Assembly (NCBI RefSeq): GCF_026151165.2
Contig: NZ_CP117849.1
Span: forward strand, 2,666,001 to 2,730,000
Direction: 5' to 3'
Source of the DNA: Cryobacterium sp. SO2
GTDB taxonomy: Bacteria; Actinomycetota; Actinomycetes; Actinomycetales; Microbacteriaceae
Length of the DNA: 64,000 bases
How positions within the stretch are numbered: position 1 is the first letter of the stretch; each line of letters opens with the position of its first letter. A model generated the notes under the pieces. The model had not been told where the DNA came from. It saw only the letters and a program-made list of their open reading frames with translations, and did not search any database. Below, piece after piece: positions 1 through 9,313 of this stretch. The translations under genes and the position numbers were made by a program.

Positions 1-389
1 AGCGGGCAGGTCGCGTCGATGGCCATGAGGCCACGGTCGGCGGCGGCGTTCACCACGGCCGGCGACACGCCATGGGCGCTGAAGACGATGTGCGACCCAG
101 TGGGAACCTCATCGACCTCTTCGACGAAGATGGCGCCCTGCTTCTCGAGCTCGCTCACCACGTGGGTGTTGTGCACGATCTGCTTGCGCACGTAGACGGG
201 CGCGCCGTACAGCTCCAGGGCCTTCTCCACGGCGATGACCGCCCGGTCGACGCCGGCGCAGTAGCCGCGGGGGGCCGCGAGCAGCACCTTTTTCAGCCCA
301 TCCACGGGGGTATCCTTGAGCCTGTTGCGCAGACTCGGAATTCTGGGCATGCCAAGGCCGATCACAGGCTTTTCTGTACTGATGCTCAC
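1..389 (-). CDS. ispH: 4-hydroxy-3-methylbut-2-enyl diphosphate reductase, N-terminal part (cut by window edge)
   Basis: The last enzyme of the MEP isoprenoid pathway, a cytosolic [4Fe-4S] reductase making IPP and DMAPP. Only the first 129 residues lie in the window. Visible family landmarks are RGYCAGV with Fe-S ligand Cys44, the HNTHVV motif (His73, His76), SAHGV near residue 106, and DATCP with the second cluster Cys at 128. The start is GTG at 389, because a TAGACT box lies exactly 6 nt upstream and there is no Shine-Dalgarno sequence. It is divergent from xseA, an arrangement I recall from other actinobacteria. The third cysteine and C-terminus are outside the window. Confidence 0.96.
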   Translation of the reverse strand, partial: MSISTEKPVIGLGMPRIPSLRNRLKDTPVDGLKKVLLAAPRGYCAGVDRAVIAVEKALELYGAPVYVRKQIVHNTHVVSELEKQGAIFVEEVDEVPTGSHIVFSAHGVSPAVVNAAADRGLMAIDATCP

Positions 390-395
390 CAGACC

Positions 396-401
396 AGTCT
401 A
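396..401 (-). promoter_or_regulatory. -10 box TAGACT of ispH (leaderless)
   Basis: TAGACT ends 6 nt before the GTG start, so transcription should begin at or next to the start codon. Confidence 0.6.
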
Positions 402-465
402 AGCGGGCGCGTCTGAACAAACCGTGCGAGCCGGCAGTTCCCGTCGGCGCAGATCCAGGAGACCA

Positions 466-1692
466 ATGAACGCTGTCACGATGCCCGCCGCGGGCGACGA
501 GCCGCCCACCGTCGACGCCCCGTGGCCCGTTGCGGTGCTCTCCAACAAGATCCGCGGCTACATCGAACGGCTCGGCACCGCGTGGGTCGAGGGCGAGATC
601 GTGCAGTGGGGCGCCAGCGGCGGCAATGTCTACGGCAAGCTCAAGGACCTCTCGGTGGATGCCACCGTGAGTTTCACGGTCTGGTCGTCGGTCAAGGCCC
701 GCCTCACCGGCGACTTCAAGCAGGGTGACCGGGTGATCGCGCTCGTCAAGCCCAATTACTGGGTCAAGGGCGGCACCCTCACCATGCAGGTCTTCGAGCT
801 GCGCCACGTGGGCCTCGGCGACCTCCTCGAGCGGCTCGAGCGCCTGCGCGCCCAGCTCAAGGCCGAGGGCCTCTTCGACGTCTCCCGCAAACGACCGCTG
901 CCGTTCCTGCCGCACCGCATCGGACTGGTCACCGGCAAGGATTCGGACGCCGAGAAAGACGTGCTCCGCAATGCCCAGCTGCGCTGGCCGGCCGTGGACT
1001 TCAGCGTCGTGCACGCCGCCGTGCAGGGCGACCGCATGGTCGGCGAGGTGACCGCGGCCATCCAACGGCTGGATGCCGACCCCGAGGTGGACGTCATCAT
1101 CGTCGCCCGCGGCGGCGGCGACTTCCAGAACCTGCTGGGCTTCAGCGACGAGGGGCTCGTGCGCGCCGTCGCCGCCTGCACCACCCCGGTGGTGAGTGCC
1201 ATCGGGCACGAGGCCGACCGGCCGCTGCTCGACGACGTCGCCGACCTCCGCGCCTCCACCCCCACCGACGCGGCCAAGCGCGTGGTGCCGGATGTCTCCG
1301 ACGAGCTCAACCGGGTGCAACAGGCCAGGGCCAGGCTCAGCGGCCGGCTCACCGGCATCCTCGCCACCGAGGTCGACAGGCTCGGCCAGTTGCGCAGCCG
1401 CCCGGTGCTCGCCGGCTCCGACTGGATCATCGACAGCCGGTCGCAGGACCTCACCCGGTTCGTCGCCCGCGGCGCCGAGCTCGTGCAGCGCACCCTTGAG
1501 CGTGCGGGTTCCAGCGTCGTTGAACTGCGCTCCCAGTTGCGCGCCCTCTCCCCCCAAGGCACCCTCGACCGCGGCTACGCCATCGTGCAGCTGCCGGACG
1601 GCCACGTGCTGCGCACCAGCGACCAGGCGCCGTCGGGCACCGACCTGCTGATCACCGTCGGCGTCGGCACCGTGCCCGCAGTCTCGAAATAA
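466..1692 (+). CDS. xseA: Exodeoxyribonuclease VII large subunit
   Basis: The catalytic subunit of exonuclease VII, which degrades single-stranded DNA processively from both ends to short oligonucleotides. At 408 aa it has the usual family length. It has an N-terminal OB fold (about residues 20-110), the central nuclease domain with the [13 protein letters not shown] and IIVARGGG motifs, a coiled-coil region that binds XseB subunits, and the C-terminal LDRGYAIV motif. ATG 466 is chosen because AGGAGA lies just upstream; an in-frame GTG at 424 would add a basic tail unlike the family. It heads a run with xseB, DUF4245 and carbonic anhydrase. Confidence 0.97.
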   Translation: MNAVTMPAAGDEPPTVDAPWPVAVLSNKIRGYIERLGTAWVEGEIVQWGASGGNVYGKLKDLSVDATVSFTVWSSVKARLTGDFKQGDRVIALVKPNYWVKGGTLTMQVFELRHVGLGDLLERLERLRAQLKAEGLFDVSRKRPLPFLPHRIGLVTGKDSDAEKDVLRNAQLRWPAVDFSVVHAAVQGDRMVGEVTAAIQRLDADPEVDVIIVARGGGDFQNLLGFSDEGLVRAVAACTTPVVSAIGHEADRPLLDDVADLRASTPTDAAKRVVPDVSDELNRVQQARARLSGRLTGILATEVDRLGQLRSRPVLAGSDWIIDSRSQDLTRFVARGAELVQRTLERAGSSVVELRSQLRALSPQGTLDRGYAIVQLPDGHVLRTSDQAPSGTDLLITVGVGTVPAVSK

Positions 1693-1710
1693 CGACCGCG
1701 AATGCCGAAA

Positions 1711-1716
1711 TAGAAT
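1711..1716 (+). promoter_or_regulatory. Possible internal -10 box TAGAAT before xseB
   Basis: TAGAAT ends 7 nt before ATG 1724, the spacing seen at other leaderless starts in this window. It overlaps an alternative ATG at 1715. Confidence 0.4.
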
Positions 1717-1723
1717 GGAAGAC

Positions 1724-1957
1724 ATGACCTCGCCCGCCACCACGCCCACGCCCGCTCCGGTCGACTCTCTCAGCTATGAGCAGGCCAGGGACGAACTGAT
1801 CCGCGTGGTCTCGGTGCTCGAGCAGGGCGCATCGACACTCGAGGAGTCCCTCGCACTCTGGGAGCGCGGCGAGGCTCTCGCGACCCGCTGCGAGGAATGG
1901 CTGATCGGCGCGAAGGCGCGCCTGGACGCCGCGCGCGGCGCGGCCACGGCGGAATGA
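1724..1957 (+). CDS. xseB: Exodeoxyribonuclease VII small subunit
   Basis: The small helical subunit of exonuclease VII; several copies bind the long coiled coil of XseA and are needed for activity. The 77-residue product shows the family pattern [20 protein letters not shown] followed by [14 protein letters not shown]. It lies 31 nt after xseA. ATG 1724 is preferred over in-frame ATG 1715 because a TAGAAT box overlaps the earlier codon and GGAAG precedes the later one, though this choice is uncertain. Its stop overlaps the next start as ATGA, so translation of the downstream gene is probably coupled. Confidence 0.93.
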   Translation: MTSPATTPTPAPVDSLSYEQARDELIRVVSVLEQGASTLEESLALWERGEALATRCEEWLIGAKARLDAARGAATAE

Positions 1958-2628
1958 GTCGCGCCCCCCGCCCGCCGCGCGTCGTCGCGGAGCTCGGCCG
2001 CCCGGAGACCGCCGAGGAACGTGCCACCCGGCTGGCCACGAACTCCCGCAACTACCGGTCGCGGAAGACCATCAACAACCTCGTCTACTCGTTGCTGGCC
2101 ACCGTCGGCGCCGTCATCGTGCTGGTTCTCATCGTGCCCCGCAGCGACACCCCGCTCACCCGGAATGTGGACTACGCCAGCGTGGCCGAACAGGCCCAGC
2201 CCGGTATCGACGTGCCGTTGGCCGCCCCCACCCTGCCGGGCGGCTGGGTCGCGAACGCGGCAGAGTGGCGAAGCGGCAGCAGCGACGGGGTCTCCAGCTG
2301 GTACATCGGCCTGATCACCCCCACGAACGAGTTCACCGGCCTCACCCAGGCCGTCGACGCGAACCCCACCTGGCTAGCCGAGGAACTGAAGAAGGTCTCC
2401 GCCAGCGACACCATCACCATCGACGGGGTGGAGTGGGACGTCTACCGCAACCCCGCGCCGGCGGAGGACCAGGGTAATTTCGAGTCGGCGCTCGTCACCG
2501 AGGCCGGCTCCAGCACCTACCTGCTCATCGGCACGGCCCCCGACGAGGAACTCGCGCTCCTCGCCGGTACCCTGACCAACGACATCACCGAACAGTCCAG
2601 CACCGAACAGGACGGGTCCACCCCATGA
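1954..2628 (+). CDS. DUF4245 family membrane-anchored protein
   Basis: A 224-aa actinobacterial protein of unknown function. It has a basic cytosolic N-terminus, one membrane segment at about residues 41-62, and an extracellular domain with the DUF4245-type start [13 protein letters not shown] followed by regularly spaced Trp residues. The C-terminus is Ser/Thr/Asp-rich. ATG 1954 overlaps the xseB stop by 4 nt, and the gene's own stop overlaps the next start by 4 nt, so it is embedded in a coupled run. The position between xseB and carbonic anhydrase/fumC is, as I recall, common in actinobacteria. No catalytic motif is evident. Confidence 0.85.
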   Translation: MSRAPRPPRVVAELGRPETAEERATRLATNSRNYRSRKTINNLVYSLLATVGAVIVLVLIVPRSDTPLTRNVDYASVAEQAQPGIDVPLAAPTLPGGWVANAAEWRSGSSDGVSSWYIGLITPTNEFTGLTQAVDANPTWLAEELKKVSASDTITIDGVEWDVYRNPAPAEDQGNFESALVTEAGSSTYLLIGTAPDEELALLAGTLTNDITEQSSTEQDGSTP

Positions 2629-3263
2629 CCGACATTCTCACTCCAGCCAGCGTGTGGAACGATCTCGCCTCGGGCAATGAGCGATTCGTGAACGGCACGC
2701 CGCAGCATCCCCGCCAGGACGTCGACCGCCGCGCCGAGACCGCGTTCGTGCAGACCCCGATGGCAGCCCTGTTCGGCTGCAGCGACTCCAGGCTGGCCGC
2801 CGAGATCATCTTCGACAAGGGCCTGGGCGACCTGTTCGTCGTGCGCAACGCCGGTCAGGTGATCTCGGACTCCGTGCTCGGTTCGCTCGAGTACGCCGTG
2901 GCCGTACTCAAGGTGCCGCTCATCCTGGTGCTCGGTCATGACCGCTGCGGCGCGGTGCAGGCCGCCATCGAATCGCAGGCCGTCGACGCTCCCCTGCTCC
3001 CCGTGCACATCAACAACATCATCGAGAAGATCGTGCCGGCAGTGCGCCGCGTCGGTGGCCCGACGACGGGCCCGCTCGTGCCCGATGACGTGGACGCATC
3101 GGCCGTGGGCCGGGAGCACCTGCGCGACACCGTGGCCGAGCTCGTCCAGCGCTCAGAGATGATCAGCGCGGCCGTCGCAGAAGGTACATTGGCTATCGTC
3201 GGCGCGAATTACCGGCTCCTCGAGGGCCGCGCCGACCCCGACATCGTCGTCGGCGTCGTCTAG
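2625..3263 (+). CDS. Beta-class carbonic anhydrase
   Basis: A zinc enzyme interconverting CO2 and bicarbonate in the cytosol. The 212-aa product carries the beta-class zinc ligands and catalytic dyad: CSDSR at 52-56 (Cys52, Asp54, Arg56) and HDRCG at 105-109 (His105, Cys108). The VRNAG motif and the GSLEYAV helix also match. The start ATG overlaps the DUF4245 stop as ATGA, implying translational coupling. Bicarbonate supply fits the central-metabolic neighbour fumC, but there is no proof of shared regulation. No signal peptide is visible. Confidence 0.95.
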   Translation: MTDILTPASVWNDLASGNERFVNGTPQHPRQDVDRRAETAFVQTPMAALFGCSDSRLAAEIIFDKGLGDLFVVRNAGQVISDSVLGSLEYAVAVLKVPLILVLGHDRCGAVQAAIESQAVDAPLLPVHINNIIEKIVPAVRRVGGPTTGPLVPDDVDASAVGREHLRDTVAELVQRSEMISAAVAEGTLAIVGANYRLLEGRADPDIVVGVV

Positions 3264-3331
3264 GCGCCAACGAGCTCGACGCACCTGCACCTCGACGCAC
3301 TTGCACATTGAATCGAAAGGTATGACACACC

Positions 3332-4741
3332 GTGGTGGACATTTCAGCTGACACAGACTTCCGGATCGAGCACGACACCATGGGCGAGGTGCGGGTTCCC
3401 GCCGCCGCGCTCTACGGCGCGCAGACGCAGCGGGCGGTGGAGAACTTCCCGATCTCCGGTTCCGTGCTCGAGTCGGCCCAGATCGCGGCGCTCGCCCGCA
3501 TCAAGAAGTCGGCCGCCCTCGCCAACGCCCGCCTCGGCGTGCTCGACGCCGACATCGCCGACGCCATCGCCGCCGCCGCCGATGAGGTCATCAGCGGCCG
3601 GTACGACTCCGAGTTCCCGATCGACGTGTACCAGACCGGCAGCGGCACCTCCTCGAACATGAACATGAACGAGGTGCTCGCGACCCTGGCCACCCGGCGC
3701 CTCGGCAGCCCCGTGCACCCCAACGACCACGTCAACGCCTCGCAGTCCTCCAACGACGTCTTCCCCACGTCGGTGCACATCGCCGTGACGAGCGCGCTCA
3801 TCGACGACCTCATCCCGGCCCTCGACCACCTCGCGGTGGCGTTCGAGGCCAAGGCCGAGCTGTGGGCGACGGCGGTCAAGGCCGGCCGCACGCACCTGAT
3901 GGATGCCACCCCGGTCACGCTCGGCCAGGAGTTCGGCGGGTACGCCCGGCAGATGCGCCTGGGCATCGAGCGAGTGCGCACAGCGCTCCCCCGCGTCGCC
4001 GAGGTCCCGCTGGGCGGTACAGCTGTAGGCACCGGCATCAACACCCCGGCCGGCTTCCCGCAGCTCGTGATCGAGCTGCTCACCCTCGAGACCGAGCTGC
4101 CGATCACCGAGGCCATCGACCACTTCGAGGCCCAGGCCAACCGCGACGGCCTCGTCGACGCCTCGGGGGCACTGCGCACCATCGCCGTCGGCCTCACCAA
4201 GATCTGCAACGACCTGCGCTGGATGGGCTCGGGCCCCAACACCGGCATCGGCGAGCTGAGCATCCCCGACCTGCAGCCCGGCTCGTCGATCATGCCCGGC
4301 AAGGTCAACCCGGTCATCCCCGAGGCCGTGCTGATGGTCTGCTCCCGCGTGATCGGCAACGACGCCACCATCGCCTGGTCCGGCGCGTCCGGCGCGTTCG
4401 AGCTCAACGTGGCCATCCCGGTGATGGGCACAGCACTGCTCGAGTCGATCCGGTTGCTCGCCAACGGCGCCAGGGTGCTGGCCGACAAGACCGTCGACGG
4501 CCTCGAGGCCAACCTCGACCGCGCCCGCGCGCTGGCCGAGTCCTCACCGTCGATCGTCACCCCGCTCAACCGGGTGATCGGCTACGAGGCCGCCGCCAAG
4601 GTGGCCAAGCACTCGGTGGCCCAGGGCCTCACCGTGCGGGAATCGGTCATCGACCTCGGCTTCGTCGAACGCGGCGAAGTCACCCTCGAGCAGCTCGACA
4701 CGGCGCTCGACGTGCTGAGCATGACGCGGCCGCCCCGCTAG
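3332..4741 (+). CDS. fumC: Class II fumarate hydratase
   Basis: Hydrates fumarate to L-malate in the TCA cycle; an iron-independent homotetramer. The 469-aa protein has the family entry sequence [19 protein letters not shown], the [11 protein letters not shown] substrate-binding loop, [10 protein letters not shown], and the superfamily signature [11 protein letters not shown], which holds the catalytic serine loop. The GTG start at 3332 follows a GAAAGG Shine-Dalgarno at 3315-3320. It is 68 nt after the carbonic anhydrase gene and ends at a long hairpin shared with convergent phoH. Argininosuccinate lyase or aspartase are excluded by overall motif fit. Confidence 0.97.
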   Translation: MVDISADTDFRIEHDTMGEVRVPAAALYGAQTQRAVENFPISGSVLESAQIAALARIKKSAALANARLGVLDADIADAIAAAADEVISGRYDSEFPIDVYQTGSGTSSNMNMNEVLATLATRRLGSPVHPNDHVNASQSSNDVFPTSVHIAVTSALIDDLIPALDHLAVAFEAKAELWATAVKAGRTHLMDATPVTLGQEFGGYARQMRLGIERVRTALPRVAEVPLGGTAVGTGINTPAGFPQLVIELLTLETELPITEAIDHFEAQANRDGLVDASGALRTIAVGLTKICNDLRWMGSGPNTGIGELSIPDLQPGSSIMPGKVNPVIPEAVLMVCSRVIGNDATIAWSGASGAFELNVAIPVMGTALLESIRLLANGARVLADKTVDGLEANLDRARALAESSPSIVTPLNRVIGYEAAAKVAKHSVAQGLTVRESVIDLGFVERGEVTLEQLDTALDVLSMTRPPR

Positions 4742-4751
4742 TCCCATCTCG

Positions 4752-4808
4752 CGAAAGCGGCGAAACGGTTGCTTCAGCTGTGCTGAGGCAACCGTTTCGC
4801 CGCTTTCG
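4752..4808. terminator. Bidirectional hairpin between fumC and phoH
   Basis: The 21-nt arms at 4752-4772 and 4788-4808 are exact reverse complements. The spacer adds an inner TCAGC/GCTGA stem around a TGT loop, giving an almost continuous 57-nt hairpin. It lies in the gap between converging genes, so it probably terminates both. Confidence 0.8.
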
Positions 4809-4813
4809 TGGCC

Positions 4814-6163
4814 TTAGGCCAGCTCGTTACCCTCCAACATTTCCGTGACCAGGGCGGCGATGGCGCTCCGCTCGGACCGGGTCAACGTCATGTGGGCGAA
4901 CAGCGGGTGCCCCTTGAGCGTTTCGATCACACTCGCGACCCCGTCGAAGCGGCCCACCCGCAGGTTGTCGCGCTGGGCCACATCGTGGGTGAGCACCACC
5001 CGGGAGTTCTGCCCGATGCGGCTCAGCACCGTGAGCAGAACGTTCCGCTCCAGCGACTGGGCCTCGTCGACGATCACGAACGCGTCGTGCAGGCTCCGGC
5101 CACGGATGTGGGTGAGCGGCAGCACCTCGAGGATGCCCCGTTCCACGACCTCCTCGAGCACGTTCTCGCTCACGAGCGCGCCGAGGGTGTCGAACACGGC
5201 CTGCCCCCACGGCCCCATCTTCTCCTGTGCGTCACCGGGCAGGTAGCCCAGCTCCTGGCCGCCCACGGCGTAGAGCGGCCGGAACACCATGATCTTGCGG
5301 TGCTGTTGGCGCTCCAGCACGGCCTCGAGTCCCGCGCAGAGGGCGAGCGCGGACTTCCCCGTTCCCGCTCGACCTCCCAACGACAGGATCCCGATCTCCG
5401 GGTCGAGCAGCAGGTCGATGGCCAGGCGTTGCTCGGCCGACCGGCCGTGCAGGCCGAACAGGTCACGGTCGCCGCGCACCAGCCGCAATTCGCCCCTGCC
5501 GGTGACCCGGCCGAGCGCCGACCCGCGGTCGGAGTGGATGACCAGGCCCGTGTTCACCGGCATGTCCTGCACCAGGCGGGTCTGCAGGGACTCCTTGTCG
5601 TAGAGGTCGTTCACCTGCTCGGCGCTCAGGGTGATCTCGTCCATGCCGGTCCAGCCGGAGTCCACCGCCAGCTCGTGCCGGTACTCGTCGGCGGCGAGGC
5701 CGATCGACGCGGCCTTCACCCGCAGCGGCAGGTCCTTGGACACCACCGTCACGGCGAGCCCGTCGTTGGCCAGGTTCATGGCCACCGCCAGGATGCGCGA
5801 GTCGTTGTCGCCCAGTTGCAGGCCGGAGGGCAGCACCGACATGTTCGAGTGGTTCAACTCGACGCGCAGGCTGCCGCCGTCCCCCACCGGGATGGCGAAG
5901 TCGAGCCGTTCGTGCTTGACCCGCAGCTCGTCGAGATAGCGCAGCGCCTGCCGGGCGAAGTAGCCGATCTCGGGGTCGTTGCGCTTGGACTCGAGTTCGG
6001 TGATCACCACCACCGGCAGAACCACGGCATGCTCGGCGAATCGGAAGATCGCCTTCGGATCGGACAGGAGAACCGAGGTGTCCAGCACGAAGGTGCGCTC
6101 GGTTTGGTCGACCCCTGACGGTGTGTCAACGTCGTTCAGGTAGTCGGTTCGATTAGCGGTCAC
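4814..6163 (-). CDS. phoH2: PhoH2-type PIN domain / PhoH ATPase fusion
   Basis: An RNA-associated helicase/RNase type protein. Residues about 24-150 form a PIN nuclease domain with acidic residues at Asp28, Glu57, Asp119/121 and Asp144. Residues about 240-449 form a PhoH P-loop ATPase with GGRAGTGKS at 263-271 and the Walker B sequence FVIVDEAQ. The family is known as an ATP-dependent RNA unwinding and cleaving enzyme, in some species paired with a PhoAT antitoxin; I see no antitoxin gene upstream. GTG 6163 is chosen because the next residues ([10 protein letters not shown]) look like the real N-terminus; a start at 6214 is possible. Confidence 0.93.
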   Translation of the reverse strand: MTANRTDYLNDVDTPSGVDQTERTFVLDTSVLLSDPKAIFRFAEHAVVLPVVVITELESKRNDPEIGYFARQALRYLDELRVKHERLDFAIPVGDGGSLRVELNHSNMSVLPSGLQLGDNDSRILAVAMNLANDGLAVTVVSKDLPLRVKAASIGLAADEYRHELAVDSGWTGMDEITLSAEQVNDLYDKESLQTRLVQDMPVNTGLVIHSDRGSALGRVTGRGELRLVRGDRDLFGLHGRSAEQRLAIDLLLDPEIGILSLGGRAGTGKSALALCAGLEAVLERQQHRKIMVFRPLYAVGGQELGYLPGDAQEKMGPWGQAVFDTLGALVSENVLEEVVERGILEVLPLTHIRGRSLHDAFVIVDEAQSLERNVLLTVLSRIGQNSRVVLTHDVAQRDNLRVGRFDGVASVIETLKGHPLFAHMTLTRSERSAIAALVTEMLEGNELA

Positions 6164-6252
6164 AACCACTCCCACCCCGCACCCTGAGGTGCGGATTCGT
6201 TGGCGAGCGACCACAAGCTTTTTTCTCGAGCCGTACTTATGTGGCCGTCTCG

Positions 6253-6271
6253 ATCAGGTGCCGTACCTGAT
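6253..6271. other. Palindrome upstream of phoH
   Basis: ATCAGGT and ACCTGAT are exact reverse complements separated by 5 nt. The site lies about 90 nt upstream of phoH and may be an operator or a leader hairpin. A second short hairpin, AACGTC/GACGTT, lies at 6320-6335 just after the aminotransferase stop. Confidence 0.4.
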
Positions 6272-6350
6272 GAGTTGAAGGTAAGCCGATTGCCGCCCAA
6301 TGCGAAAAGCGACACGCCCAACGTCATCAGACGTTAACAGTTTCGCCGCC

Positions 6351-7496
6351 TCAGTACGCGGTGCCGGCGGCGTACGCGGTGAAAGCGCCACGCAGCATGT
6401 CGACGGTCTCCTCGGCGAGGTGCGCGTGCACGCTCAGCCGCACGGTGCCGCCCCGGCTCGTCGCCGTGACGCCGTGGTTGTGCAGGGCGGCGCCGAGCGC
6501 CGTGAGGCGCTCCCTGGGCGGCTCCAGCACCACCAGGCCGGCACGCTCGCGCACATCGCGGGACGAACTCACCGGGATACCGAATTCGTCGGCCAGATCG
6601 ATCAGGCGCTGCGCGTTGCCACTCACGGCCGCCGCGATGACCGGCACCCCCACGGCCGCGATCTCCTCGAGGGCCGCGGCGAACCTGGCCTGGGCCACAC
6701 CGTCGGCATTGCTCACCCTGAAGGCGGCTGCGGCGCGCACCGGCGGCGGCACGTCGTCCCACGGTTCGCCCATGGCCGTGCCCGTGAAGCCGCTCATGAC
6801 GGGAGTGAGGCGCTCGACGGCGCGGTCGCTCAGGGCGAGGAACCCGGTTCCCCAGCCCGCCCGCACCCATTTCTGACCGCCGGAGACGACCACGTCGGCC
6901 GCGTCGTAGGCCGCGTCCACCACGCCGAAGCCCTGGATCGCGTCGACGATGAGCAGGCGATCGCCGATGACCTGGCGGATGCCCTCCAGGTCGACCTTGA
7001 AGCCCGTGCGAGAGTCGACCAGGCTCACGGCCACGGCCACTGTCGTGGCGGTGAGCTGGTCGCGCACCTGGCCGGGCGTGACACAGCCGGCCGTCATGGA
7101 GGTCTCGTCGGCTTCCAGCCAGAGCGGAACGGCCACGTGCAGGGCCTCGGCGGCGCGGACGGCCGCGAACGGCACGCTCGGGAAATCCGCCGGCGAGAGC
7201 AGCACGTCACCGGTGAGGCCGAACATGGCGTGCATGAGTCCCATGCTGGTGTTCGGCTGCGCGGCGATCTGGTCGGCCCTGAAGCCGGTGACGGCGGCGA
7301 CGGCGGCCCGCATCCGCAGGTCCTGCTCACCGAAATGGCCGAGGCTGCCGTATCTGGCCCGGCTGAGCATCTCGATCTGGCCGAGCGCTTCGGCCGCGAC
7401 CGCCCGGGCGAGGGGCCCGATGCGGCCGTAGTCGAGGTACCCGGGCTCCTCGGTGAAACCGTCGAGGTAGGTCTCCACGGGCGAGACGAGGGTCAT
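6351..7496 (-). CDS. Class V aminotransferase family PLP enzyme
   Basis: A fold-type I PLP enzyme related to cysteine desulfurases and isopenicillin-N epimerase-like proteins. In 381 aa it has the cofactor Asp185 and Gln188 in VDAIQGFG, and the Schiff-base Lys209 in SGGQKWVRAGWG. The C-terminal small domain ends with the RLSVHAHL strand. I see no catalytic cysteine loop like that of IscS/SufS, so a sulfur-transfer role is not supported and the substrate is unknown. The start ATG overlaps the stop of the upstream prenyl transferase as ATGA, so the two are translationally coupled. Confidence 0.85.
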   Translation of the reverse strand: MTLVSPVETYLDGFTEEPGYLDYGRIGPLARAVAAEALGQIEMLSRARYGSLGHFGEQDLRMRAAVAAVTGFRADQIAAQPNTSMGLMHAMFGLTGDVLLSPADFPSVPFAAVRAAEALHVAVPLWLEADETSMTAGCVTPGQVRDQLTATTVAVAVSLVDSRTGFKVDLEGIRQVIGDRLLIVDAIQGFGVVDAAYDAADVVVSGGQKWVRAGWGTGFLALSDRAVERLTPVMSGFTGTAMGEPWDDVPPPVRAAAAFRVSNADGVAQARFAAALEEIAAVGVPVIAAAVSGNAQRLIDLADEFGIPVSSSRDVRERAGLVVLEPPRERLTALGAALHNHGVTATSRGGTVRLSVHAHLAEETVDMLRGAFTAYAAGTAY

Positions 7497-8278
7497 CCGC
7501 CGAACCTGCGGTGCCGTTTGGCGAAGTCGCGCAGGGCCCGCAGGAAGTCGACCTGGCGCAGGTCCGGGCCGAGTGCCTCGACGAAGTAGAACTCGCTGTG
7601 CGCGCTCTGCCAGAGCATGAAGTCGCTCAGGCGCTGCTCCCCCGAGGTGCGGATGACGAGGTCGGGGTCGGGCTGGCCGCCCGTGTAGAGGTGCTGGCCG
7701 ATGAGCTCGGGGGTGAGGGTCTCCGCGAGGTCTTCCAGGGTGCCGCCGTGCGCGTGGTGCGTCGCGACTATGCTGCGCATGGCGTCGGTGATCTCGGTGC
7801 GGCCGCCGTACCCGACGGCGAGGTTGACGTGCAGCCCGGTTTTGTCGGCCGTGCGGGCCTCAGCGGCGCCCAGGGCGCCCTCCAGGGGGCCGGGCAGGCA
7901 CTTCTTGGAACCGACCTGCTGCACCCGCCAGTCGCGGTAGTGCGAGAGGTCCTCGGCGAGGTCGGCGATGATCTCGAACAGGGCCGTGAGCTCGTCGGTG
8001 GGGCGCTGGGTGAGGTTGTCGGCGGAGAGCAGGTACAGAGTGACCACCGAGATGCCGAGGTCGTCGCACCACTCCAGGAATTCCCGCATCTTGGCGGCGC
8101 CGGCGCGGTGCCCGTGCGCGGCCGAGTCGTAGCCGAGTTGCCGGGCCCAGCGCCGGTTGCCGTCGATGATCATGGCCACGTGTTGCGGCAGGACCGCCGC
8201 GGTCAGCCCGCGGCGCAGGCGACGCTGATAGACCCGATAGAGGAGTCCGCGTCCGAGGGTCAATTGCCGCATGTGCAC
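7493..8278 (-). CDS. uppS: Isoprenyl (cis-prenyl) transferase
   Basis: Condenses isopentenyl diphosphate onto an allylic diphosphate with cis geometry, supplying polyprenyl carriers for the envelope. The 261-aa protein has the active-site sequence MIIDGNRRWAR (Asp39, Asn41, Arg42, Arg43), the SADNLTQRP motif and the C-terminal RTSGEQRLSDFMLWQ. In M. tuberculosis the homologue next to the hemolysin III gene (Rv1086, from memory) is a short-chain Z-farnesyl diphosphate synthase, so a short product is as likely as undecaprenyl diphosphate. GTG 8278 is chosen because TAGCGT lies 6 nt before it; in-frame ATG 8272 is an alternative. Confidence 0.93.
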   Translation of the reverse strand: MHMRQLTLGRGLLYRVYQRRLRRGLTAAVLPQHVAMIIDGNRRWARQLGYDSAAHGHRAGAAKMREFLEWCDDLGISVVTLYLLSADNLTQRPTDELTALFEIIADLAEDLSHYRDWRVQQVGSKKCLPGPLEGALGAAEARTADKTGLHVNLAVGYGGRTEITDAMRSIVATHHAHGGTLEDLAETLTPELIGQHLYTGGQPDPDLVIRTSGEQRLSDFMLWQSAHSEFYFVEALGPDLRQVDFLRALRDFAKRHRRFGG

Positions 8279-8284
8279 ACAGTT

Positions 8285-8290
8285 ACGCTA
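8285..8290 (-). promoter_or_regulatory. -10 box TAGCGT of uppS (leaderless)
   Basis: It ends 6 nt before GTG 8278. With the opposing box at 8337-8342 it forms a compact divergent promoter region of about 70 bp. Confidence 0.55.
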
Positions 8291-8336
8291 GCCCAATCCG
8301 GCCGGCGTTCGTGCCGCGCCGCCGGTCGGGCTGCCG

Positions 8337-8342
8337 TATCCT
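8337..8342 (+). promoter_or_regulatory. -10 box TATCCT of the hemolysin III gene (leaderless)
   Basis: It ends 6 nt before ATG 8349; no Shine-Dalgarno sequence fits in between. Confidence 0.55.
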
Positions 8343-8348
8343 GACAGC

Positions 8349-9050
8349 ATGGCCTCCGCGGACGACATCCCGAATCTCCCGCTTCTCGAAGACGAGATCG
8401 AGCACCCGGTCCCCGAAAAGCCCACCTGGCGCGGCTGGATCCACGCGGGCACGTTCCCCGTCACCATCGTCGCCGGGATCATCCTGCTGGCCGCAGCCGA
8501 CGGGCCGGCGGCCAAGTGGAGCTCGGCGGTCTTCGTGGCCAGTTCCATGCTCCTGTTCGGCAACTCGGCGCTGTACCACCGGTTCAACTGGCAGCCGCGC
8601 ACCCGGATGATGCTCAAGCGCATCGACCACGCCAACATCTTCCTGCTGATCGCCGGGTCGTACACGCCCATCACCGTGCTGGCCCTGCCGCCGGACAAGG
8701 CAGCGCTGCTCTTGACGTTGGTCTGGGGCGGAGCGATCCTGGGGATCGCCTTCCGGGTGTTCTGGATCAACGCGCCGCGCTGGTTGTACGTGCCGCTCTA
8801 CCTGGCGCTCGGCTGGGGCGCGCTGATGTTCATCGTGGACTTCTTCCAGGCCGACGCCGTGATGATGACGCTGATCATGGTCGGCGGGATCTGCTATTCG
8901 GTGGGCGCCGTCGTCTACGGCCTCAAGAAGCCCAACCCGGTGCCGGGGGTGTTCGGCTTCCACGAGATCTTCCACTCGCTCACGGTGGTGGCGTTCCTCT
9001 GCCACTGGGTCGCGATCCTGATCATCGCGACCCATCCGCTCTACCCCTAA
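8349..9050 (+). CDS. Hemolysin III / PAQR (TrhA-type) membrane protein
   Basis: A 233-aa seven-helix membrane protein of the bacterial PAQR/hemolysin III family. The landmarks are GNSALYHRFNW after the second helix, the KRIDHANIFLLIAGSYTP segment, and a C-terminal HEIFHS...CHW histidine set thought to bind metal. Bacterial members are linked to membrane energetics and lipid homeostasis rather than true haemolysis. The gene is divergent from uppS and its end overlaps the convergent small membrane protein by 4 nt. Confidence 0.92.
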   Translation: MASADDIPNLPLLEDEIEHPVPEKPTWRGWIHAGTFPVTIVAGIILLAAADGPAAKWSSAVFVASSMLLFGNSALYHRFNWQPRTRMMLKRIDHANIFLLIAGSYTPITVLALPPDKAALLLTLVWGGAILGIAFRVFWINAPRWLYVPLYLALGWGALMFIVDFFQADAVMMTLIMVGGICYSVGAVVYGLKKPNPVPGVFGFHEIFHSLTVVAFLCHWVAILIIATHPLYP

Positions 9051-9313
9051 AGCGGCGCCTGGCGCTCGTCTGGCTTCGTGGCCGCTGCGTCGCGCTCGGC
9101 GACCTCGGCCTGCAACCGCTCCTGCATCTCGGCGCGGTAGTTGGTGCGGCGGATGCGCCTGGCCAGGTCCATGCCCAGCAACAGGGTGACCGCCGCGACG
9201 AAGAAGATCGCGAAGAAGCCCCACGGGCCCGGTGTCACGGTGTCGGGGTTGAACTCGGGCGGCGGGGTGTTGGCGAGGATGAATCCGGCCACCGGCACGA
9301 AGAACGCGCTCAC
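9047..9313 (-). CDS. Small membrane protein of unknown function
   Basis: An 88-aa protein with a hydrophobic N-terminus (residues about 3-15), a second membrane span at about 31-48 (GFFAIFFVAAVTLLLG), and a charged cytosolic tail rich in Arg, Glu and Ala. Its GTG start overlaps the mca stop as GTGA, so it is probably co-translated with mca. A small membrane protein after mca is common in actinobacteria as I recall, but its function is unknown. Confidence 0.75.
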   Translation of the reverse strand: MSAFFVPVAGFILANTPPPEFNPDTVTPGPWGFFAIFFVAAVTLLLGMDLARRIRRTNYRAEMQERLQAEVAERDAAATKPDERQAPL

